Position numbers and translations under genes: made by a program. From Saccharomonospora glauca K62 (lineage in GTDB: Bacteria > Actinomycetota > Actinomycetes > Mycobacteriales > Pseudonocardiaceae), in NCBI RefSeq assembly GCF_000243395.2, contig NZ_CM001484.1, positions 2,970,524 through 3,034,523 of the forward strand: a DNA stretch of 64,000 nucleotides. Reading direction: 5' to 3'. Below the pieces are notes generated by a model. It had not been told where the DNA came from. It saw only the letters and a list, made by a program, of their open reading frames with translations, and searched no databases. Shown here piece after piece: positions 28,339-36,636 of the stretch (positions are counted from its first letter, which is position 1; each line of letters starts with the position of its first letter).

Positions 28339-28992
28339 ATGGCACGACTGCCCCGGCCGCCGGCGCGGGCCGTACTGGTCAACGCGCTGCGCCCAACCGA
28401 AGACATCGTCGCCGTCCACCCCAACACCCGGCTCGTGCGAGTGTTCACCGCTCAGGGCAGGCATCCCCAGCAGTGGAACACCTTCCGCTACACCGGCCCG
28501 CTGCCGCACGGACGGTTCGACCCGCAGCAACCCCGGCACGGCGAGATGGTCACCGATCCCCGGAACGGGGTGTTGTACTTCGGGTTGTCGGTACGCACGA
28601 GCGTGGCCGAGGTGTACCAGACGACCTCGACGGTCGACCGCAAGACGCGAGGCCCGCACCTCGTGATCGTTCGCCCCGCCCGGACGTTGCGGCTGCTCGA
28701 CCTGTGCGGCCTGTGGCCGACCAGGGTCGGTGCCTCCCAGGAGATCTCCAGCGGCCCGAAGAAGATCACGCAGGCCTGGGCACGGGCGATCCGCTCCGCC
28801 TATCCCGATCTCGACGGCGTCTGGTACCGCTCGTCGATGGACGGGGGCGAACCCGCGGTGTGTCTGTGGGACCCGCCGGCGGGCGGCGCGTTGCCGCCCG
28901 TGCCCGATGTCCTGCTCCCCCTCGACCACCCCGGACTGGACGTGCCGTTGTCCAGGGTGTGCGAGGAGCTCAACTACGTCCTGGTCAACTGA
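28339..28992 (+). CDS. RES-domain protein (probable NAD-degrading toxin)
   Basis: About 217 aa. RES-family features are LVRVFTAQG, WNTFRYTGPLPHGRFDP, GVLYFGLSVRTSVAEVYQ (with the conserved Arg and Glu region) and DLDGVWYRSSMDGGEPAVCLW. RES toxins deplete cellular NAD+ and are neutralised by a partner like the preceding gene. It is longer than the minimal RES toxin. Its stop overlaps the convergent S9 peptidase stop by 8 bp. Confidence 0.8.
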   Translation: MARLPRPPARAVLVNALRPTEDIVAVHPNTRLVRVFTAQGRHPQQWNTFRYTGPLPHGRFDPQQPRHGEMVTDPRNGVLYFGLSVRTSVAEVYQTTSTVDRKTRGPHLVIVRPARTLRLLDLCGLWPTRVGASQEISSGPKKITQAWARAIRSAYPDLDGVWYRSSMDGGEPAVCLWDPPAGGALPPVPDVLLPLDHPGLDVPLSRVCEELNYVLVN

Positions 28993-30931
28993 CCGGCAGG
29001 TGCCGCTGCCACCACTCCAGCACGGCGTCGAACCGCTGGACACGGTGACGGGGACGTCCCGAGCGGGTCAACTCGTGGCCCTCGCCGGGGAAGAGCAGCA
29101 TCTCGGTCTCGCACCCGGCCTTCTTGACCGCGACGAACATCCGCTGCGCCTGTTCGATCGGGCAGCGCCAGTCGTGTTCGGAGTGCGCGATCGCGAACGG
29201 GATGGTGATGCGGTCGGCGTAGGTGAGGGGACTGCGCTTGCGTTGTTCCTCCGGATCGTCGCCCACGTAGGCGCCGCTGAAGTACCAGCCGATGTCCGAG
29301 CTGCCCGTGAACGAGTCCCACGCGTTGACGGCGCGCTCGCTCCACGCCGCCCGGAAGCGATGTCCGTGGTGCGCGGCGAGCCAGCCGGTCATAAAGCCGC
29401 CGTAAGAACCCCCCATCACGCCGACTCGGTCGGCGTCGGCGTCCGGCCTCGTCAACGCGGCGTCGAGCAGGGCGAGGACGTCGTCGGCGTCCACCGTGCC
29501 GAGCGCTCCCACGACGGCACGCCCGTGCGACTCGCCGTACCCGGCGGAACCGCGCGGGTTGGGCAGCACCACCAAATAGCCCGCGGACGCGTAGACCTGC
29601 GCCTCGTCGAACAGACCCCAGTCGTACTGGGCGAAGGGACCACCGTGCACCACCAGCAACACGGGGTGTGGCCCCTCCCCTTCGGGCACGACGACCCAAC
29701 CGTGGACGGGATAGCCGTCGGGCGCGGTGGCCGTCACCTCCTCGACGGGCCTGATCCCGGCCTCGCGCAGCGAGGCGGAGAAGTCCGTGAGGGTCCGAAC
29801 GGAGCCGTCCTCGACGAGCAGGACCTCACCCGTGTCCGTGGGACCCGCCTGCACGACCGCGATCCGATCGCCGTCGACGGCGAAAGACCGCACGGCGGCC
29901 CGCTCCCCCGTCACGAGTGGCAAGGTGTCGAGAACGGCGCCGTCCGCGTCGCGCGGCACGCCGCGAAGCTCCACGGCCCCGCGGTGGCGGACGGCGACCA
30001 GGACGTCGTTCTCCCTGGGGGCGGGCGGGCCGACCGAGGGGTCGCAGTCGACCGTCTCCGCGTCGGTCAGCCTGCGGGGCGACGTCCTCTCGTCCAGCGA
30101 CGTCACCCAGAGTCCGGTGTTGCGGGCCACCGGGGTGAGACCGTCGAACTCGGTTCCGTAGAAGAAGACCGTGCCGTCGTCGGTCACCACCGGGTGGGCC
30201 GCACCGCCCGGACACCGCACGAGCAGCTCGGGTTCCCCACCGGCGACGGGGATCACGTAGAGGTCCTGGTGCAGCGTTTCCCGAGCGTCCCAGTCCCGTG
30301 GTGCGACGACCACCACCCCGGTGCCGTCCGGGGTCCAGCCGGGGTCCTTGACCGAGGTCGCGGCGTCGGTCAGCGGCGTGAGTTCCGCTGGCTCGGAGGA
30401 GTCGTCGACCGCGTCGATGTCGACGACGAAGAGGCGGCGGGGCCGGTCGCGGGTGAAGCCCTCGTCGTCGAGGCGGTAGTCGAAGCGGGTGATGCGCCGA
30501 GGCCGTTCCCGCTCGGGGCTCAGGACTTCTCCTCCCCCATCGACGGCGGTGCCGTACCGGCCGGGTTCGGGGACGCGCGCGGTGAACGCGATGCGCCGGG
30601 AGTCCGGGGCCCACACCGGCGCCCCGGCGCCCAGCGGCAGGGTGGTGAGCCGACGCGACTCACCACCCGAGGTCGGCATCACGTGCAACTGCGGGGCGTC
30701 CGTGCCGGTCGCCCGGAGGAATGCGACCCACCGACCGTCGGGAGAGATCGTCGGGGAGGTGTCCCGCTCGCCATGGGTCCACGGCACGGTCTCGCCGGAG
30801 TCGAGTCGCACGAGGGAACTGCGGTAGAGGTCGGTCTCCGGGTCGGGGCGAGACACCGCGGTCAGCAGCAGCTCGCCCCGCAACGCCGGGCGACCGGGAA
30901 TGGCCATGAGGCTGAGATCTGTGGGGCGCAT
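28985..30931 (-). CDS. S9 family peptidase (acylaminoacyl/prolyl oligopeptidase type)
   Basis: About 648 aa: an N-terminal beta-propeller (repeated WTHGERDTSPTISPDG, GAPVWAPDSRRIAFTAR, DPGWTPDGTGVVVV) and a C-terminal alpha/beta hydrolase. The catalytic triad is seen as Ser in MGGSYGGFM (near 509), Asp in SEHDWRCP (near 586) and His in GEGHELT (near 619). No signal peptide, so cytoplasmic. Probably cleaves short peptides; exact specificity is not evident. Confidence 0.92.
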   Translation of the reverse strand: MRPTDLSLMAIPGRPALRGELLLTAVSRPDPETDLYRSSLVRLDSGETVPWTHGERDTSPTISPDGRWVAFLRATGTDAPQLHVMPTSGGESRRLTTLPLGAGAPVWAPDSRRIAFTARVPEPGRYGTAVDGGGEVLSPERERPRRITRFDYRLDDEGFTRDRPRRLFVVDIDAVDDSSEPAELTPLTDAATSVKDPGWTPDGTGVVVVAPRDWDARETLHQDLYVIPVAGGEPELLVRCPGGAAHPVVTDDGTVFFYGTEFDGLTPVARNTGLWVTSLDERTSPRRLTDAETVDCDPSVGPPAPRENDVLVAVRHRGAVELRGVPRDADGAVLDTLPLVTGERAAVRSFAVDGDRIAVVQAGPTDTGEVLLVEDGSVRTLTDFSASLREAGIRPVEEVTATAPDGYPVHGWVVVPEGEGPHPVLLVVHGGPFAQYDWGLFDEAQVYASAGYLVVLPNPRGSAGYGESHGRAVVGALGTVDADDVLALLDAALTRPDADADRVGVMGGSYGGFMTGWLAAHHGHRFRAAWSERAVNAWDSFTGSSDIGWYFSGAYVGDDPEEQRKRSPLTYADRITIPFAIAHSEHDWRCPIEQAQRMFVAVKKAGCETEMLLFPGEGHELTRSGRPRHRVQRFDAVLEWWQRHLPVS

Positions 30932-30972
30932 GACCTCGAACCTTAACCCAGCTAATTAGCGAAGGTAACGGA

Positions 30973-31989
30973 TCAACCCTCCCGCGAGGGTTCCCGCTCC
31001 TCGTCCGCGGTCGTCTCCTCCTGCGGATCGAGCTTGCCGACGGCCTCCGGGTCGCGCTTGGCCTTCACGAGGCTCGCGATCGTGGTGATGGTCAGCACCG
31101 CCACGATCACCCCGAGGGAGGTCCAGTTGTTGATGTTCAGCCACTCGGGCGTGACGTGGTACTCGTGCAGGGCGTGCAGGATGAGCTTCACCCCGATGAA
31201 GCCGAGGATGACCGCGAGGCCGTACGACAGGTAGACCAGCTTGGACACCAGGCCGCCCAGCAGGAAGTACAACTGGCGCAGCCCCATGAGCGCGAACGCG
31301 TTCGCCGTGAAGACGAGGTAGGCGTTCTGCGTGATCCCGAAGATCGCCGGGATGGAGTCGACGGCGAAGAGCAGGTCGGCGCTGCCGATGGCGACGATCA
31401 CCACGAACATCGGGGTGAGGTGTCGCTTGCCGTCCTGTTTGACGAGCATTTTGTGGCCGACGTAGTCCGGCGTCACCCGGAAGAGCTTGCGGACCAAGCG
31501 CGTCAGCGCGTTCTCGGTGTACTCCTCGTCCTCGTCCTTCTCCCTGGCCGTGTTGATCGCGGTCCAGATGAGGAAGGCGCCGAAGATGAAGAAAATCCAC
31601 ACGAATTCTGCGATCAGCGCGGCGCCGACGACGATGAACGCGGCCCGCATCGCCAGCGCCAGGAGGATTCCGATCAACAACACCCGGTGCTGGTGGATCA
31701 CCGGCACCCGGAACGAGGCCATGATCACCATGAAGATGAACAGGTTGTCGACCGACAACGAGTACTCGGTGATGTAGCCGGTGAAGAACTCGACGCCCGG
31801 ATCGTGTCCGCCCAGGACCCACACCCCGATGCCGAAGAGCACGGCGCAGGAGACGTAGAAGATCACCCAGCGCGCGGCCTCACCGGTGGTGACCGCGTGG
31901 GGTTTGCGGTCGACGATCACCAGGTCCGCCACGATGAGGACGAGTAGCCCCGCCACCGTGGCAATCCACACCCACACGGGCACGCTCAT
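30973..31989 (-). CDS. TerC/Alx family membrane protein, likely manganese exporter
   Basis: About 338 aa with eight or nine membrane segments. The TerC hallmarks are SLSVDNLFIFMVIMASF and SADLLFAVDSIPAIFGIT, both with conserved acidic residues. The C-terminus is a charged cytoplasmic tail. The ATG at 31989 has GGAGG 9 nt upstream. It is preceded by a yybP-ykoY manganese riboswitch, which strongly supports a role in Mn2+ export. Confidence 0.9.
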   Translation of the reverse strand: MSVPVWVWIATVAGLLVLIVADLVIVDRKPHAVTTGEAARWVIFYVSCAVLFGIGVWVLGGHDPGVEFFTGYITEYSLSVDNLFIFMVIMASFRVPVIHQHRVLLIGILLALAMRAAFIVVGAALIAEFVWIFFIFGAFLIWTAINTAREKDEDEEYTENALTRLVRKLFRVTPDYVGHKMLVKQDGKRHLTPMFVVIVAIGSADLLFAVDSIPAIFGITQNAYLVFTANAFALMGLRQLYFLLGGLVSKLVYLSYGLAVILGFIGVKLILHALHEYHVTPEWLNINNWTSLGVIVAVLTITTIASLVKAKRDPEAVGKLDPQEETTADEEREPSREG

Positions 31990-31997
31990 GTATGCCA

Positions 31998-32006
31998 ACC
32001 TCCGGT
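31998..32006 (-). promoter_or_regulatory. terC ribosome site, complementary to aptamer 3' strand
   Basis: On the minus strand ACCGGAGGT contains the Shine-Dalgarno sequence of the TerC gene. It is perfectly complementary over 9 nt to ACCTCCGGT at 32033-32025, the 3' edge of the riboswitch. CCTCC can thus pair either with the aptamer's 5' GGAGG or with the ribosome site. Confidence 0.65.
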
Positions 32007-32024
32007 CAGCGCTCAACGGCCAGT

Positions 32025-32128
32025 ACCGGAGGTCTCTCCCACCGGTTTCTCACCGGTCGACGGCGCCGGGTGTCCGAACGTTGACAGCCGTGTTGACGAC
32101 GCCGCCGCGAAGGAATACTCCCCTCCAC
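32025..32128 (-). ncRNA. yybP-ykoY manganese riboswitch
   Basis: In the minus-strand leader of the TerC gene the consensus elements occur in order: GGAGGGGAGTA (32126-32116), a GTCGTCAACACGGC arm, CACCCGG, and the second conserved loop GGGAGAGACCTCC (32040-32028). The outer P1 helix pairs GGAGG with CCTCC. This class senses Mn2+ and frequently controls TerC-type genes. The expression platform seems translational. Confidence 0.85.
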
Positions 32129-32283
32129 AAACGCTCCCCATCTTGGCGGTTGTGACACTCGATGACCAGTGGCCGTCGGCAGGGTCACCGATGTGAGAGG
32201 CGTAAGATCCATCACACGGCGTGCCACGATCGATTCGGTAACCCGGATAAAACGCTCGGAAACCTCCCAATAGTGTTGCGACC

Positions 32284-35166
32284 GTGCCCCGAATCCTGAT
32301 GCCTCGCGGCAGACGCGGGCGTTGGCTCGCGCTGCTGTCCGCGGTCGCCGTCCTGGTCGCGGGTGTGCTGGTGTGGGTCGGAACCGACGACCGACCACCC
32401 GGTTACACGACACGGGAGGCCGTCGTCGACGTGGCCGCCGCGCCGGGCTCCGACGAGCGCGTGCACCTGGACACCACGCTGTACGTACCCGAGCGGACGC
32501 CCGCCCCCGCCGTACTGCTGCCCCACGGTTTCGGCGGTGACAAAAACAGCGTCACCCGTGAGGCCACGGAACTGGCCGAGCGCGGTTTCGTCGTGCTGAC
32601 GTATTCGGCGAGGGGGTTCGGCCGCAGCACGGGGCAAATCGCCCTCAACGACCCGGACCACGAGATCGCCGACGCCTCACGGCTGCTGGACTACCTGGCC
32701 GACCGGCCCGAGGTGCTGCTCGACGCGGACGGTGACCCCCGCGTCGGTGTCACCGGGGCGTCCTACGGGGGCGCGGTCGCCCTGCTGCTCGCGGGCACCG
32801 ACGACAGGGTCGACGCCATCGCCCCCGTGATGACGTACAACGACCTGGAGCAGGCACTCCTGCCCAACGCCGCGACGAGCGAGGAGGTCGACGACCGCAC
32901 TCCCGCGCCCGGCGCGTTCTCCGCCGACGGAGTCTTCAAGCAGGCGTGGGCGGGCACGTTGTTCTCGGCCGGGCTCGGCCCCGCGCTGCCCGCCGCACCC
33001 GGCGCGGAGGCCCCGGAGCCCGGTGACGAGCCCGAGGAGAGCGAGGACACCGGCGTGTCCCCCGGTACGGGGGGAGCGAGTCTTCCCGTGCCCGGACAAC
33101 GCCTCCCCGACGGCGAGGCCGGGTCGGGCTCGTGCGGCCGCTTCACTGAGCAGGTGTGTGCCGCCTACACCGACGTGGCCACCGACGGGGTCGCCGAGGA
33201 GGAGACGCGGGCCCTCCTCCGGCGGGTGTCCCCGGTGTCGGTCACCGACCGCATCACCGTGCCGACGTTGCTGGTGCAGGGCACCGCGGACACCCTGTTC
33301 GGGCTCGACCAGGCGGACGCCAACGCCCGGCAGATCACCGAGGCGGGCGGCGACGTGTCCGTGATCTGGTACACGGGCGGCCACGACGGCGGCGTGCCCG
33401 GTCCTCAGTTGCGCGGCACCATCGCCGACTTCCTCCACCACCACCTCACCGGGGAGGGCGAGGACCCCGCCGTCCCCTTCGCCTACGAAGTCCAGGGGGC
33501 ACTGCGCACCAACGGCTCCCCGTCCGTGCGCGCCGTCGAGGCCGCCGCCTATCCGGGGCTGGCCTCCGAGCCGACCGAGCGGCGGCGGATCGCGCTCGCC
33601 GGGGGCGAGCAGGTCGCCCGGCGGCCGCCGGGCGCCACCCCCGCCGGTATCAGTGGCCTGCCCGGCCTGAATCGCGTCGTGGCCAACTCGTCACGGCTCT
33701 CCGGCCTTTTCACCATCGACCCACCGGGCCAGGCGGCCACGTTCGTCTCGCGACCGATGGACTCCCAGGTGCTGGTCACGGGAGCCCCGACCGTGAAGCT
33801 GAACGTCGCCGCCGCGTCGGAGGAGGCACGGGGCCGGGACGCGGTGCTTTTCGTCAAGTTGTACGACGTCAGCCCCAACGGCTCCCGGACTCTGCCCGGC
33901 AACGCCGTCGCCCCCGTGCGGATCCCCTCGCTGCCCGACGACGGATCGCCGGTCGAGGTGACGGTCACGCTGCCCGGCGTCGTCCGGCCGGTCGAGGCGG
34001 GACACAGCCTGCAGCTCGTCGTGGCCACCACCGACCAGGCCTACGCCACGCCGACGGAACCGGCGGCCTACCGGATCTCCCTGGCCGGCGACCCGGCGGT
34101 CTCCGTTCCCCTGGTGCCCGGCACCACGGTGACCTCCGGATGGCCCGTCGCCCAACTGCTCGGCATCGGCGGCGTGCTCGTCGTGGTCGCCCTGGTGGCC
34201 GTGGTCGCGGCGCTTCGGCGCCGGAGGTCGCACCAGGTGGACCCCGACCTCGTCGACACTCCGCTGGTGATCCGCAACCTAACCAAGTCCTACCCCGGTG
34301 GGTTGACCGCCGTGAAGGGCCTGTCGTTCCGGGTGGAGCGCGGTCAGGTGCTGGGGCTGCTCGGCCCCAACGGCGCGGGCAAGACCACGACGTTGCGCAT
34401 GTTGATGGGCCTGATCCGGCCCACCGAAGGCGACATCACGGTGTTCGGTCGCCCGGTCTCCCCTGGCGCGCCGGTGCTGTCCCGGATCGGCTCCTTCGTC
34501 GAGGGGTCCGGGTTCCTGCCCCACCTGTCGGGCGCGGCGAACCTCGAACTGTACTGGGCTGCCACCGGACGGCCCGCCGAACAGGCCCACTTCGAGGAGG
34601 CCCTGGAGATCGCCGGACTCGGTGACGCCGTCCACCGCAAGGTCCGCACCTACAGCCAGGGCATGCGGCAGCGCCTGGCCATCGCCCAGGCCATGCTCGG
34701 GCTGCCCGACCTGCTCGTCCTCGACGAACCCACCAACGGGCTGGATCCGCCGCAGATCCACCAGATGCGTGAGGTGCTGCGTCGCTACGCGGCCACGGGG
34801 CGCACGGTGCTCGTGTCGAGCCACCTGTTGGCCGAGGTCGAGCAGACGTGTACGCACGTGGTCGTCATGCATCGCGGCACGCTCGTGGCCTCGGGCAAGG
34901 TCAGCGACATCGTGTCCGCCGGCGGGGAGGCCACGTTCCGCGTGGACGACCCGGAGGCCGCGGTGAAGGTCCTGCGCGCCACCGACGGTGTGGTGACCGC
35001 ACGGGTCGACGGCGACGTCGTGCACGCCGACCTCGACGACATGCCGCGGTCCGCGGCCGTGGCCGCCCTGGTGCGGGCGGGCGTGGCGGTCGAACAGGCG
35101 GGCCCACGGCGTCGGTTGGAGGACGCGTTCCTCCAGCTGGTCGGAGAAGGGGAGCAGGAGCGATGA
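32284..35166 (+). CDS. Fusion of extracytoplasmic X-Pro-peptidase/CocE-like hydrolase and ABC ATPase
   Basis: A 960-aa single frame from GTG 32284. Order: TM1 (about 14-31); alpha/beta hydrolase of S15/CocE type with Ser in GASYGG (near 160), Asp in QGTADT (near 333) and His in GGHDGG (near 366); an X-Pro-peptidase C-terminal beta-sandwich (about 410-600); TM2 (about 619-643); then a complete ABC ATPase with GPNGAGKTT (near 693), YSQGMRQRL and LLVLDEPTNG. The topology puts the hydrolase outside and the ATPase inside. It overlaps the permease gene by 4 bp. It may hydrolyse and export, or process, a peptide or ester compound; the substrate is unknown. Confidence 0.9.
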   Translation: MPRILMPRGRRGRWLALLSAVAVLVAGVLVWVGTDDRPPGYTTREAVVDVAAAPGSDERVHLDTTLYVPERTPAPAVLLPHGFGGDKNSVTREATELAERGFVVLTYSARGFGRSTGQIALNDPDHEIADASRLLDYLADRPEVLLDADGDPRVGVTGASYGGAVALLLAGTDDRVDAIAPVMTYNDLEQALLPNAATSEEVDDRTPAPGAFSADGVFKQAWAGTLFSAGLGPALPAAPGAEAPEPGDEPEESEDTGVSPGTGGASLPVPGQRLPDGEAGSGSCGRFTEQVCAAYTDVATDGVAEEETRALLRRVSPVSVTDRITVPTLLVQGTADTLFGLDQADANARQITEAGGDVSVIWYTGGHDGGVPGPQLRGTIADFLHHHLTGEGEDPAVPFAYEVQGALRTNGSPSVRAVEAAAYPGLASEPTERRRIALAGGEQVARRPPGATPAGISGLPGLNRVVANSSRLSGLFTIDPPGQAATFVSRPMDSQVLVTGAPTVKLNVAAASEEARGRDAVLFVKLYDVSPNGSRTLPGNAVAPVRIPSLPDDGSPVEVTVTLPGVVRPVEAGHSLQLVVATTDQAYATPTEPAAYRISLAGDPAVSVPLVPGTTVTSGWPVAQLLGIGGVLVVVALVAVVAALRRRRSHQVDPDLVDTPLVIRNLTKSYPGGLTAVKGLSFRVERGQVLGLLGPNGAGKTTTLRMLMGLIRPTEGDITVFGRPVSPGAPVLSRIGSFVEGSGFLPHLSGAANLELYWAATGRPAEQAHFEEALEIAGLGDAVHRKVRTYSQGMRQRLAIAQAMLGLPDLLVLDEPTNGLDPPQIHQMREVLRRYAATGRTVLVSSHLLAEVEQTCTHVVVMHRGTLVASGKVSDIVSAGGEATFRVDDPEAAVKVLRATDGVVTARVDGDVVHADLDDMPRSAAVAALVRAGVAVEQAGPRRRLEDAFLQLVGEGEQER

Positions 35167-36113
35167 GCAAGGCCGACAAGCCCGGTAACCGCACGGACGA
35201 GGGCGTGCACACCGATCCCGCCGCGCTGGAGAACCTCAGCGCGGCGGGCTCCCCCAGTACCGAGGTCGGTCCGGACGGCGGTGTGGTGGGTTATCGGCCC
35301 GGCCGGACCCTGCGGCTGGGTGTGGAGCTGCGGCGGCAACTGCGTCGGCGCCGCACCCAGCTGGTGCTCGCCCTCGCGGCGTTGCTGCCGTTCATCCTGG
35401 TGGCGGCGCTGGAGATCGGGGACGCCAACCCGAATCGTCGGTCCGGTGGGTTCATCGACCTGGCCACGGCCAGCGCGCCCAACTTCGTCGTGGTGGCAAT
35501 GCTGGTGTCGGGCTCGTTTTTGCTGCCGATGATCGTCGCCTTGTACTTCGGCGACACCGTCGCCAGTGAGGCGTCGTGGTCGAGCATGAAGTACCTGCTC
35601 GCCATCCCCGTCCCCCGGCATCGGTTGTTGCGGCAGAAAGCCGTCGCCTCCGCGCTGCTGTCGGCCCTCACCCTCGCGGTGCTTCCGCTGGTGGCGCTGG
35701 TCGTCGGCGTCGTGTGGTACGGGGCGGGCGAGGCGATCAGCCCCACGGGCGACTCCGTGTCGTTCGGCGCGAGCGTGGTGGCGATCGCGCTCGGGACGGT
35801 CTACATCGTCGTCCAGCTGTCCTGGGTGGCCGCCCTGGGCCTGTTGCTGAGCGTGTCCACGGACGCTCCGCTCGGAGCGGTTGGCGGCACGGTGTTGGTG
35901 TCGATCCTGTCCCAGATCCTCGACCAGATCACCGCGCTCGGCGATTTGCGGGACTTCTTGCCCACGCACTTCTCGTTCGCCTGGATGGACCTGATCGCCA
36001 CCGACGTCGACTGGACGAACATGGCCAACGGTGCTTTGTCGGCGGTGCTGTACGCGGCGGTGTTCGGGCTGCTCGCGGCGCGACGGTTCGCGACGAAGGA
36101 CATCACGAGCTGA
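35163..36113 (+). CDS. ABC transporter permease (ABC-2 type)
   Basis: About 316 aa. A hydrophilic 60-residue N-terminus precedes about six membrane helices; the segment YFGDTVASEASWSSMKYLL is typical of ABC-2/NatB-like permeases. The ATG overlaps the stop of the hydrolase-ATPase gene (ATGA) and has GGAGCAGGAG before it, so the two form one transporter. Confidence 0.88.
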   Translation: MSKADKPGNRTDEGVHTDPAALENLSAAGSPSTEVGPDGGVVGYRPGRTLRLGVELRRQLRRRRTQLVLALAALLPFILVAALEIGDANPNRRSGGFIDLATASAPNFVVVAMLVSGSFLLPMIVALYFGDTVASEASWSSMKYLLAIPVPRHRLLRQKAVASALLSALTLAVLPLVALVVGVVWYGAGEAISPTGDSVSFGASVVAIALGTVYIVVQLSWVAALGLLLSVSTDAPLGAVGGTVLVSILSQILDQITALGDLRDFLPTHFSFAWMDLIATDVDWTNMANGALSAVLYAAVFGLLAARRFATKDITS

Positions 36114-36245
36114 CACCGGCGTTCGCCTCACCCCCGGATCAGGGCTTCGCGGATGGCACGTCCGCCGAGCGTGGGAGACAATTTGAGGACGTATCCGTTC
36201 TCGTCTCCACTGCTCGTCCCGCACTCACCATTCGAGGGGTTCGGT

Positions 36246-36626
36246 ATGCCTCGACCGGTTCACTTCGAGATTCACGCCACCGACCCGGAGCGCGCGATCA
36301 CGTTCTACACCGCCGTGTTCGAGTGGTCGTTCGAACGCTCGGGACCGGAACCGTACTGGCTGGTCACGACGGGTGAGGGACCGGGCATCGACGGGGGTCT
36401 CGCGCAACGCGAGGGGCCGATGCCCGATCCCGACGCCAGCGTGAACGCCTTTCCGCTCACCATCGAGGTGTCCGATCTCGACATGCTGACCCGAGAGGTG
36501 GAGCAGGCCGGAGGGACCGTCGTGTCCGCGAAGCGACCCATCACGGGGCTCGGATGGATCGCCTACTGCCGCGACACCGAAGGAAATCTCTTCGGCGTGC
36601 TCCAACCCGATCCGAGCGTGGAGTGA
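36246..36626 (+). CDS. VOC (glyoxalase/bleomycin resistance-like) protein
   Basis: About 126 aa: one VOC domain with two beta-alpha-beta-beta-beta units (VHFEIHATDPERAITFYTAVFEW; LTIEVSDLDMLTREVEQAGGTVV) and the terminal DTEGNLFGVLQPD. His and Glu positions typical of metal ligands are present, but the substrate is unknown. The ATG at 36246 follows GAGGGG. It ends 10 bp before the convergent uvrB. Confidence 0.85.
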   Translation: MPRPVHFEIHATDPERAITFYTAVFEWSFERSGPEPYWLVTTGEGPGIDGGLAQREGPMPDPDASVNAFPLTIEVSDLDMLTREVEQAGGTVVSAKRPITGLGWIAYCRDTEGNLFGVLQPDPSVE

Positions 36627-36636
36627 CCGCCTCCGG

